NCBI GenBank assembly: GCA_946887085.1
Contig: CAMPKG010000066.1
Location: 1-12,095 of the forward strand
Direction of reading: 5' to 3'
Source of the DNA: an uncultured Sphingobacteriales bacterium
GTDB taxonomy: Bacteria > Bacteroidota > Bacteroidia > Chitinophagales > Chitinophagaceae
Length of the DNA: 12,095 bases
Notes under the pieces: generated by a model
What the model was told of the DNA's origin: nothing
Database searches by the model: none
What the model saw: only the letters and a program-made list of their open reading frames with translations
Program-made: the position numbers and the translations under genes
Part shown: piece by piece, positions 6,842 through 12,095 of the stretch
How positions within the stretch are numbered: the first letter of the stretch is position 1
How the letters are laid out: each line of letters begins with the position of its first letter

Positions 6842-7291
6842 ATGACATACCGCCTCACTTATATCCTGCTGATCTTGTCGACTGCATTGATGACTGCCGG
6901 CTGCAAAAAACGCAGCATAGACACGGGAGACCAATATCGTTGCCACGAACGCCAGCCCAATGATTCTGCCAGCCTGGTACAACGTATCGCGGGCCACACC
7001 TGGAAATACACACAGCGTGCCTGCTACTGGATGGGAGAGACCACCGCAGCTGAAAAGGAAATGACCGTGACGTTTAATAAGGGCGGCAATTACTTCGTTC
7101 GTGAGAACGCTGCGACGTTTGATGGTAAATGGCATCTGATTCCCAGTACCGACAATGCGGGTAAATGGAAAGTGGAAACCGACTCCAGCTTTGCTGAACT
7201 GGGAGGCTATATATTGCTCTGCGACGACCGCCTGCAGTTCAGCCTCGCTTACCGCGATGTATGCGATCATTTGTTTTTGAAGGCAGACTAG
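6842..7291 (+). CDS. small lipoprotein, possibly lipocalin-like
   Basis: This 149-aa lipoprotein precursor has a signal peptide (1-20) and lipobox TAGC, with Cys21 the predicted anchor. The following residues are KKRSIDTGD, lacking the run of acidic residues seen in the 196-aa and 286-aa lipoproteins here, which may mean it stays on the periplasmic side. The mature domain has alternating beta-type segments: AGHTWKYTQ (50-58), MTVTFNKGGNYFV (74-86), DGKWHLIP (94-101), GKWKVETDSS (107-116) and DRLQFSLAY (129-137). This order (G-x-W, then F..G.Y, then G.W..) resembles small Bacteroidota lipocalin-like proteins, but the match is only by eye. Cysteines at 34, 61, 127 and 141 could form two disulfides. 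It lies 77 bp after the DUF4932-like gene and 62 bp before the next gene, all rightward, so a loose operon is possible. Confidence 0.82.
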   Translation: MTYRLTYILLILSTALMTAGCKKRSIDTGDQYRCHERQPNDSASLVQRIAGHTWKYTQRACYWMGETTAAEKEMTVTFNKGGNYFVRENAATFDGKWHLIPSTDNAGKWKVETDSSFAELGGYILLCDDRLQFSLAYRDVCDHLFLKAD

Positions 7292-7341
7292 TTTGGTTCC
7301 ACTAGCGAAAAAACCGAAATTACGTTTTCGCAAATGGAGAC

Positions 7342-7349
7342 TATCTTTA
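7342..7349 (+). promoter_or_regulatory. possible -7 box abutting the start at 7354
   Basis: TATCTTTA matches TAnnTTTG at seven of eight bases and ends only 4 nt before the ATG. If functional it implies a leaderless or almost leaderless transcript. No -33 TTG is seen. A weak inverted repeat, GCGAAAA/TTTTCGC (7305-7331), lies just upstream. Confidence 0.22.
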
Positions 7350-7353
7350 TTGT

Positions 7354-7932
7354 ATGCGAATCCTCTATCTTACTCTGTTACTCTGTCTCTCGCTTGCTGT
7401 AAATGCCCAAACGGATTACCGCGGCCCCGGCATTATTTATGGCGACAACCACGCTTTTACCTTGTATGCACCTTTGGGTTGGGTACTCGACAACAAATCG
7501 GCGGCCGACCAGGGAATATATGCCGTGTTCTATCCCAAATACGAGACCTGGGCCGATGCTGCTACGGTGATGTATGCCAATACTTCGGGCTACGAGAAAG
7601 GACAAAACATAGACAGTATCATCGCCTTCGACCTGGGGCGTTTTATAGCCGTGAAGCCGGATATTGATATCCGCAAAATGCCCGACCAGGAGCTGCCGAA
7701 CAACAAGACCGCAATCATTCGCCACATCTACGGCGACGACAATGGCAACTACGAAGCCATCGCTTATATAGCCGAACCCAAAACAGCAGTGATCATCGTA
7801 ATGACATCGAGGACAGAAATTGACTTTGAAAAGAACCTGCCGAGGTTCAACGAGCTGCTGGAGAGCTATGAATTTCTTACCGACGACGATAAAGCCATTA
7901 AGAAGATGGTGAAGGAGTTTGGAGGGAAATAG
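7354..7932 (+). CDS. secreted protein, possibly PsbP-like fold
   Basis: This 192-aa protein has a short signal peptide (MRILYLTLLLCLSLAVNAQ, 1-19) and no lipobox, so it is expected in the periplasm or outside. The mature part starts with FTLYAPLGWVLDN (35-47), then AVFYPKYETWADAATVMYAN (57-76), a pattern of a small beta-rich domain in which a P-x-G-W motif leads into the first hairpin. A later strand pair is seen at AIAYIAEP and TAVIIVMTSR (135-153), and a C-terminal helix contains FEKNLPRFNELLESYEF (158-174). This layout recalls PsbP-like/DUF1795-type proteins that end in a helix with a F..S..F pattern, but the assignment is an inference from the general pattern and not a family match. No catalytic residues are evident. 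It follows the 149-aa lipoprotein by 62 bp. The sequence after its stop (7933-8008) separates it from a convergent gene and has no clear terminator. Confidence 0.82.
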   Translation: MRILYLTLLLCLSLAVNAQTDYRGPGIIYGDNHAFTLYAPLGWVLDNKSAADQGIYAVFYPKYETWADAATVMYANTSGYEKGQNIDSIIAFDLGRFIAVKPDIDIRKMPDQELPNNKTAIIRHIYGDDNGNYEAIAYIAEPKTAVIIVMTSRTEIDFEKNLPRFNELLESYEFLTDDDKAIKKMVKEFGGK

Positions 7933-8008
7933 CACGTCTTACTGCTGCCCGTCTCTGCCAGCTCGAAGCTGTTGCATTGCAAGCTCAGGAATGAAGAGGG
8001 CATGTCGG

Positions 8009-9784
8009 TCATTTCATTATTTTACGTCTATACACAATGCCCCTATCTCTGGAAATGGAAATAATGTATATGCCGGATCCGTATCCTGAAAAGTCAATAG
8101 TTTGCAAATGGTTATTACCAGTTCGTTTTGTATAAATTGTTTGACCTAGCCCGTTGGTAAGACTTATGGTGAACACACCCGACTCGAACGCGGTGGAACT
8201 GACATTCAAAGTTTCGGTTACCGGGTTCGGAGCCAGGGTGAATGAAGGTGAGGCAACTTCCCCAACAACGTTCGGGCAGGCAATAAAGGAAATTGTTATT
8301 TCATTGGTTTTATAAAGATTGGGACACAAGCTATGGCGTACGGTAGCCTCGTATTTCCCTTGCTGCGTTATCAGCAAGGTATCATTGTGATAACCACTGA
8401 CAGGCTGGCCATTAAATGTCCAGTCAATAAGTGAATCGGGAGCTAATGGGGGCTTGTTGAACTTAACCTCCAGCAAAACAGTATCGCCGATACATGCTGT
8501 GTCCGTCCCTACCCAATCGCCTAATGGCATAATAAACCACGGCGAAAAACTGCCGGCTGAGGGCACAGTCTCCGGGATGGAGTATTCCGTGCAGCCATTC
8601 AACGTAGCCGCTACATAAAACCTGCCACCCGACGACACGGACAAGTATTGATCTGTGGCTCCGGGTATCGGATCGTAATATTCATCGTACCACTGGTAAG
8701 CGTCGTATTGCTGTGTCCAAAGCGTATCTGTTGTTCCGGGGCAAAGCTGGCCTTGCAGGGGTATTATCGATGGCGTGTGCGAACAAAATGTCACTGTCTT
8801 CTGCACGGTCATTTTGTACATAGTATCAATATCGCAGTTGTATGCAGTGAGTGTAACTGTGTACGTACCGTTCGCTGCATAATTATGCGTAGGGTGCTGC
8901 GCGGTAGAGAAACCACCATCGCCAAAATCCCAGTGGTAAGAGTCGGCCTGTTTGGATGTGTTATAAAACTCTGTTTTGTTGATACCTGACCCCGTAGCAT
9001 AATTAAAACCTGCCGTCGGTGTGGTAGCTGACTGCTCCCAAAACCAAAGACTATCATATACAACGGCCTTTGCGGCCTGTTTCAATGCATTGGCCACCGT
9101 ACCGCTGAGAGAAAAATTATAGTTCAAAGCGGTAGGATCTTTCCTGAACAATGCGGCATAGAAACCAGCCGCTGCCAAATAGGAACCTTCTGCGCTTGGG
9201 TGGCTTTCGTCCGGGTCGTAGAGATTGATGCCGGGGTTGTTTGCACGTACCAGTCGCCATGCCGCACCTACGGGCGACATATCGGTCTTGTAATCTGTTG
9301 AGCCTTTTATGTATGTCTCGCGAATAGCAGAATCCATTCCGAGATAGGTGCAGACGTGCGGATAGTTGGCACAATTGGATGCGTCCCCGTTTTTCCTTCC
9401 CCAGGTCATATACAACATTATGCGCCCGCATTGGTTGTGCGGCCTGAACAGACCTGAAAGATCTGCGAGTCCCGTTATGCCGATAACCGCCGGCAGCTGG
9501 CTTTGCTCCTGCAAAACCATGTGATCCCAGCCGCCTTTTTTGATCCGGTTCTGTGCGGCTGTATCCAGCGCATGGTTGCCAAGCGTATAGCCCCCCGGAG
9601 CATACATCTCAAACTCCAGGGTGTCGCCGGTGGCGGCAGCCATATGGGCCACGATCTGCGGCATATTATTGAAATGCGTGTAACTGTTGCCGATAAAAAG
9701 CACCCGCAGTTTTTTTCCTGCAGAAACGGGACCGGCTATACTGAGCGTTGCCAGTAGCAAAGCGATAAATGCACGCATACACAT
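8009..9784 (-). CDS. T9SS-exported SGNH hydrolase (DUF4886) with PKD domain
   Basis: This 591-aa protein is probably an esterase- or deacetylase-type hydrolase released to the surface by T9SS. A signal peptide (about 1-22) is followed by an SGNH domain similar to DUF4886 (PF16227). Block I is VLFIGNSYTHFNNMP, with Ser34 the candidate nucleophile. Block II is APGGYTLGNH (Gly64/65). Block III is VLQEQSQLP (about 90-98), where DUF4886-type proteins lack the usual GxND. Block V is DESHPSAEG, with Asp192 and His195 completing the triad. A PKD domain follows (WDFGDGGFS at about 285-293), then Ig-like segments at about 340-406 and 426-501, and a T9SS sorting domain from LAPNPVTETLNV (517) to RRKIMK. 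A TTG at 9826 would extend the frame, but ATG 9784 or ATG 9778 (MRAFIALLL) gives a proper signal peptide; 9778 is equally likely. The natural substrate is unknown, though acetylated polysaccharide is plausible. Confidence 0.87.
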   Translation of the reverse strand: MCMRAFIALLLATLSIAGPVSAGKKLRVLFIGNSYTHFNNMPQIVAHMAAATGDTLEFEMYAPGGYTLGNHALDTAAQNRIKKGGWDHMVLQEQSQLPAVIGITGLADLSGLFRPHNQCGRIMLYMTWGRKNGDASNCANYPHVCTYLGMDSAIRETYIKGSTDYKTDMSPVGAAWRLVRANNPGINLYDPDESHPSAEGSYLAAAGFYAALFRKDPTALNYNFSLSGTVANALKQAAKAVVYDSLWFWEQSATTPTAGFNYATGSGINKTEFYNTSKQADSYHWDFGDGGFSTAQHPTHNYAANGTYTVTLTAYNCDIDTMYKMTVQKTVTFCSHTPSIIPLQGQLCPGTTDTLWTQQYDAYQWYDEYYDPIPGATDQYLSVSSGGRFYVAATLNGCTEYSIPETVPSAGSFSPWFIMPLGDWVGTDTACIGDTVLLEVKFNKPPLAPDSLIDWTFNGQPVSGYHNDTLLITQQGKYEATVRHSLCPNLYKTNEITISFIACPNVVGEVASPSFTLAPNPVTETLNVSSTAFESGVFTISLTNGLGQTIYTKRTGNNHLQTIDFSGYGSGIYIISISRDRGIVYRRKIMK

Positions 9785-9911
9785 GGTAAGACATGAAGCA
9801 GCAAGCGCCGGTTTGCATTTTTGCAATTTTTATGTATTGTATTTACCAAATTCACCCCGTTAGCGGGAGAGAGGAGATCATAGCCGGGATACTGTTGGTG
9901 CTTAAGACGTC

Positions 9912-10754
9912 TTAGTAATACTCAAACTTATATTCGGTGACATGCATCGGCTGGCCTTTATCATAGCCAAGTGCCCTGGTATAGTTGCCAGCTTCATCGG
10001 GAGATTCATATTTTATACTATAGACAGTTTCTGCCGTATCGCCGCTGTAGGTGATCTTTTCAACCAGCCTGCCCCTTTCGTGACGACAGGTCTGGCGCTG
10101 ATAAACTTCATCAGTCAAGCCTTTATGCCAGCGCCGCTCAACAACCAAGCCATCATCGCTGAGGATATAAATACACTTGCTGCCTTTACTAACCAACTCT
10201 ATCGTGTTGTTGTCGATCTTCCTGTAGACATGTTCCCAATCGGCGCCATTCGCTTTTGTAAAGAAGCCGCTACTTGTTTGCTTTACAAGAAAACCTTGTT
10301 CGTCGTACATATACTGGTCGACGCTTCTGCTGGTGTCAGTCGAATTATAGTGAGTGTGTAAAGCTTCAAACCATTTCCCGTTGTCGTGGTACTTATAGAT
10401 AGTAACCGTAGAAAGTGCGAAGTCTTTGCGCGTATCCATGATCGGATGCATATAGAACCGGCGTTCTATTTCCCTGCCATGGCCATCGTACCTATATAAA
10501 ACTTTATGACCGGAGAAAAGCTCCGGCCCTGTCACCTCTGTGGTCTTTTCGGTCATCTGGCCGCTTCTGTTATAATGCTTTACTGTTACCATGCGCATTT
10601 TAGATGTTGCTTCGCGAGTGACCAAAGTAGTTTGCACAACTGATTTTATTGGCCCATTCCATTTTATTTCGGGGTCGCCGGAGATATCTGGAGCTTGCGC
10701 CATACACAGCGACTGCGCAAAAAGCAGGACGGCAAATAACACAGAACGTACCAT
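9912..10754 (-). CDS. secreted protein with YD-like repeats
   Basis: This 280-aa protein has a signal peptide of about 20 residues (MVRSVLFAVLLFAQSLCMAQ) and no lipobox or T9SS tail, so a periplasmic or secreted location is expected. The mature part has recurring tyrosine-rich beta-hairpin units with a Y-x-Y-D/H-x-x-G core: VLYRYDGHGREIER (85-98), IYKYHDNGKWFEA (119-131), YMYDEQGFLVKQ (148-159), YILSDDGLVVERRW (196-209), HERGRLVEKITY (225-236) and SIKYESPDEAGNYTRA (246-261). They resemble degenerate YD/RHS-type repeats, which are common in Bacteroidota secreted proteins of unknown role and do not by themselves imply a toxin: no RHS core or toxin domain is present. The ATG at 10754 is preceded by TATATTTA, a possible -7 box. 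It lies upstream of the SGNH gene on the same strand, with 127 bp between, so co-transcription is possible but not shown. Confidence 0.83.
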   Translation of the reverse strand: MVRSVLFAVLLFAQSLCMAQAPDISGDPEIKWNGPIKSVVQTTLVTREATSKMRMVTVKHYNRSGQMTEKTTEVTGPELFSGHKVLYRYDGHGREIERRFYMHPIMDTRKDFALSTVTIYKYHDNGKWFEALHTHYNSTDTSRSVDQYMYDEQGFLVKQTSSGFFTKANGADWEHVYRKIDNNTIELVSKGSKCIYILSDDGLVVERRWHKGLTDEVYQRQTCRHERGRLVEKITYSGDTAETVYSIKYESPDEAGNYTRALGYDKGQPMHVTEYKFEYY

Positions 10755-10769
10755 AGCATCGCATTTCTA

Positions 10770-10777
10770 TAAATATA
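10770..10777 (-). promoter_or_regulatory. possible -7 box for the YD-repeat gene
   Basis: Read leftward this is TATATTTA, one base from TAnnTTTG, ending 15 nt before the ATG at 10754. The nearest upstream TTG is 27 nt away, longer than the usual 17-23. Confidence 0.28.
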
Positions 10778-10836
10778 CGAAAAATTGGAATGGACTTTTA
10801 AATACAAACTCCAAAGCAGCCAACGCCGTTAATCCG

Positions 10837-10844
10837 TACCTTTA
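10837..10844 (+). promoter_or_regulatory. possible -7 box abutting the start at 10848
   Basis: TACCTTTA ends 3 nt before the ATG of the small basic protein gene, implying a leaderless transcript if used. It shares the 93-bp divergent region with the leftward YD-repeat gene. Confidence 0.28.
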
Positions 10845-10847
10845 GAT

Positions 10848-11048
10848 ATGAAGACAAGGTCAAAGGAATATTTTAAGAGAAGGAAAGCCTATGATGGCGT
10901 TATACATTTCAAAGACCTCAAAGGCCTGCTGAAAGCCGAATTCTACTCTTCGCACAACCTGGTGGTAAAACGTGACATCCTGAAAATGTACCAGGCGCTT
11001 GCGCATCCTGACGAGGCAATTTCACCTGCGGATAGAACTTTTAAGTAA
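10848..11048 (+). CDS. small basic protein of unknown function
   Basis: This 66-aa protein has no signal peptide or membrane segment and should be cytoplasmic. It is strongly basic, most of all in its first quarter (MKTRSKEYFKRRKAYDG), which would suit nucleic-acid or ribosome binding, but nothing specific is recognised. A helix is likely at about 38-52 (LVVKRDILKMYQALA). Support for it being real comes from the divergent promoter region, the box TACCTTTA 3 nt before the ATG, and the protein-like composition over its full length. It converges on the PPC-like lipoprotein gene with a hairpin between them. A chance frame cannot be excluded. Confidence 0.6.
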   Translation: MKTRSKEYFKRRKAYDGVIHFKDLKGLLKAEFYSSHNLVVKRDILKMYQALAHPDEAISPADRTFK

Positions 11049-11098
11049 TAGCCCGTACGACGACAGAACATTGAATCTCCAGCCTGCCTCAATTAATA

Positions 11099-11125
11099 CT
11101 GCCGGACCTTATCAAGGCCCGGCAG
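11099..11125. terminator. hairpin between convergent genes, weak terminator
   Basis: CTGCCGG-A-CCTT pairs with AAGG-C-CCGGCAG around a 3-nt loop, giving a 12-position stem with one A/C mismatch. Leftward it is followed by TATTAATT, a poor T tract, 23 nt beyond the stop of the lipoprotein gene. Rightward no T tract follows. It probably ends the leftward gene. Confidence 0.5.
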
Positions 11126-11147
11126 CACACAAAAAGATCGCGAAATA

Positions 11148-12008
11148 CTATTTGTTGGTAATGATCATCAGGCGGGAAAAGAAGTAAGTATTATATCCAT
11201 ACAGCATAACCGACCACTGGCCTGAACCGGGGTTTGAAAATGTACATATCTCGGTCTCCCTGTTAGGCTTCGTACCTGCACACAGTGCATTGTACGTATA
11301 TGGCGATTTGCTCGTGATCACAGGATCGGACCCCTTGTTCACAAACATATCAGCACTGTTTTTCTCACCGGGCCCTGTCTCAGCCGCTATTACGGTAAGG
11401 GTCTTTATACCTGCAGGTATGTTAAAACGAACAAATATCTCATCCTGGCTATCGCCTTCGATCACCTCGTTGTAAATAGTGTCACCTGCCGTTGGATTGT
11501 TGCCATTACCATTGCCGTTCCCCGTGCCAGTTCCTGTGCCAGTTCCTGTGCCAGTTCCTGTGCCCGTACCTGTGCCCGTGCTAGCCTTCTTCCAGGTAAT
11601 ATCCCATTTATCAGGATTGCTGAAGAACAACTCGGTTCCATTGAGGGTTACATCAGTGGATACGAATGTTACTGACTTAAGCGATGACAGGTGATAGTCA
11701 CCTTCTATGATATCAGCCGTCCATTTATTAGGGCCGGTTCGTTTGATGTTCTTCACATAGATATCGCCCACATCGATGGCCGATTTATTGCTTCCAAGAT
11801 CGCTTGAACCGAATTCAGTGATGGTGGCCTGATCCCCGGCAAAATCGATAGTAAGCCCTTTATTCGAAGCATACAGATCTTCCAGGTAGCTGTCTATCAC
11901 CTCATCCACGGCATCGTCTGCTTTTTTACAGCTACTAACACCCACCACAACAACAGCCAGCAGCATCGATAAGGTTAGGGCACAGACCGCCCTGCTAATA
12001 ATTTTCAT
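11148..12008 (-). CDS. two-domain lipoprotein with (Thr-Gly)10 linker and PPC-like domain
   Basis: This is a 286-aa lipoprotein precursor. The signal peptide ends in lipobox VSSC, with Cys27 the anchor, and is followed by KKADDAVDE, acidic enough to suggest export to the cell surface. The first domain (about 28-141) is unrecognised, with an acidic helix (VDEVIDSYLEDLYAS) and then beta-type segments. Residues 144-163 are ten Thr-Gly pairs, then NGNGNGNN, a flexible and possibly O-glycosylated linker. The second domain (about 177-286) resembles the bacterial pre-peptidase C-terminal (PPC, PF04151) fold: EIFVRFNIPAG (190-200), LTVIAAETGPGEKNSADMFV (204-223) and a final QWSVMLYGYN (264-273). PPC domains normally accompany secreted proteases or polysaccharide-degrading enzymes as binding modules, but no catalytic domain is present. 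Cys243 and Cys255 could pair. The start at 12008 has a TAAATTTA box 6 nt upstream. Confidence 0.88.
   Translation of the reverse strand: MKIISRAVCALTLSMLLAVVVVGVSSCKKADDAVDEVIDSYLEDLYASNKGLTIDFAGDQATITEFGSSDLGSNKSAIDVGDIYVKNIKRTGPNKWTADIIEGDYHLSSLKSVTFVSTDVTLNGTELFFSNPDKWDITWKKASTGTGTGTGTGTGTGTGTGTGNGNGNGNNPTAGDTIYNEVIEGDSQDEIFVRFNIPAGIKTLTVIAAETGPGEKNSADMFVNKGSDPVITSKSPYTYNALCAGTKPNRETEICTFSNPGSGQWSVMLYGYNTYFFSRLMIITNK
11521..11580. repeat. 60-bp tandem repeat coding for the Thr-Gly linker
   Basis: The unit CCAGTTCCTGTG is identical three times at 11527-11538, 11539-11550 and 11551-11562. A diverged unit CCCGTACCTGTG (11563-11574) and half units (CCCGTG) at both ends follow the same 6-bp phase. 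Each 12-bp unit encodes Thr-Gly-Thr-Gly on the minus strand, so gain or loss of a unit keeps the reading frame and only changes linker length. Confidence 0.9.
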
Positions 12009-12014
12009 ATTTTT

Positions 12015-12022
12015 TAAATTTA
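12015..12022 (-). promoter_or_regulatory. possible -7 box for the PPC-like lipoprotein gene
   Basis: TAAATTTA, one base from TAnnTTTG, ends 6 nt before the ATG at 12008. No TTG is found at the expected -33 position. Confidence 0.27.
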
Positions 12023-12052
12023 GCGTAAACTAGTTCTTTTATTTTGGGAGTT

Positions 12053-12095
12053 ATGAAATTTTATAATCTGCATATAAAAAGGGTGCATTTTGTCG
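12053..12095 (+). CDS. possible 5' end of a rightward gene, cut by the window
   Basis: An ATG at 12053 opens 14 codons without a stop to the window edge, reading MKFYNLHIKRVHFV. TATTTTGG at 12040-12047, one base from TAnnTTTG, lies 5 nt upstream and GGGAG immediately precedes the start region. The position suits a divergent partner of the PPC-like lipoprotein gene, but the stretch is too short to be sure. Confidence 0.28.
   Translation, partial: MKFYNLHIKRVHFV

Noticed and set aside
7305..7331. Inverted repeat GCGAAAA/TTTTCGC after the 149-aa lipoprotein gene
   Set aside because: AT-rich 7-bp arms, a 13-nt loop and no T tract make a terminator unlikely.
6791..7333. Leftward 180-aa open frame opposite the 149-aa lipoprotein gene
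   Set aside because: The plus strand has a clear lipobox and protein-like sequence; the antisense frame has no recognisable domain.
7378..7935. Leftward 185-aa open frame opposite the possible PsbP-like gene
   Set aside because: Antisense shadow; the plus-strand product has a proper signal peptide and domain pattern.
7959..7982. Hairpin CAGCT-CGA-AGCTG followed by TTGCATTGCAA between convergent genes
   Set aside because: Stems of 5 and 4 bp with no T-run; not a credible terminator.
9903..9914. Perfect 12-bp palindrome TAAGACGTCTTA at the end of the YD-repeat gene
   Set aside because: About three such palindromes are expected by chance in 12 kb; there is no T tract, and it overlaps a stop codon, so no terminator or operator can be claimed.
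9912..10754. RHS-type toxin or polymorphic toxin
   Set aside because: Only short YD-like units are present; no RHS core-associated motif, no C-terminal toxin domain and no immunity gene beside it.
11521..11580. CRISPR-like array
   Set aside because: Repeats are contiguous without spacers and encode an in-frame Thr-Gly linker.
1..12095. A coordinated multi-gene system (defence, PUL, secretion apparatus or biosynthetic cluster)
   Set aside because: No nuclease, helicase, reverse transcriptase, SusC/SusD pair, transporter, sensor or synthase genes are present; gene directions alternate and products share only their exported location.

Overview
The window looks like a piece of chromosome from a Bacteroidota bacterium, probably of the Chitinophagaceae/Chitinophagales type; this placement is an inference. 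The signs are two proteins ending in type IX secretion (T9SS) C-terminal sorting domains, several lipoproteins (two with acidic residues soon after the lipidated Cys, as in Bacteroidota surface lipoproteins), start regions without clear Shine-Dalgarno sequences, and TAnnTTTG-like boxes just upstream of starts. Base composition is moderate, with AT-rich gaps. No mobile element, CRISPR array, tRNA or rRNA was seen.

Layout from left to right: (a) 1-3640, rightward: a GNAT-family acetyltransferase (TTG start), a four-helix membrane protein carrying a periplasmic M23 (LytM-type) peptidase domain, and a 656-aa secreted Ig-like adhesin-type protein with a T9SS tail, closed by a strong hairpin that can terminate transcription in both directions. 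(b) 3723-4109, leftward: a DUF1801/YdhG-like cytoplasmic protein that converges on that terminator. (c) 4260-4850, rightward: an unrecognised 196-aa lipoprotein. (d) 4851-5387, a long gap that holds a 48-aa leftward reading frame with a very good lipoprotein signal peptide, either a tiny lipoprotein or the remnant of a larger one. (e) 5388-7932, rightward: a secreted DUF4932-like protein with a degenerate metalloprotease motif, a 149-aa lipoprotein, and a 192-aa secreted protein that may have a PsbP-like fold. (f) 8009-10754, leftward: a T9SS-exported SGNH/DUF4886 hydrolase with PKD and Ig-like domains, and a 280-aa secreted protein with YD-like repeats. (g) 10848-11048, rightward: a small basic protein. 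(h) 11148-12008, leftward: a lipoprotein whose two domains are joined by a (Thr-Gly)10 linker encoded by 12-bp tandem repeats, the second domain being PPC-like. A possible rightward gene begins at 12053 and runs off the edge.

Most products are predicted to leave the cytoplasm (periplasm, outer membrane or cell surface); only the GNAT protein, the DUF1801 protein and the small basic protein look cytoplasmic. The genes do not form an obvious pathway. They read as ordinary, mostly singly transcribed accessory cell-surface genes. I found no convincing multi-gene system such as defence, secretion machinery, biosynthesis or PUL. The points most worth a second look are the hidden short lipoprotein, the DUF4932-like protein with TEIDH in place of HExxH, the repeat-encoded linker, and a recurring TAnnTTTA box upstream of seven starts.
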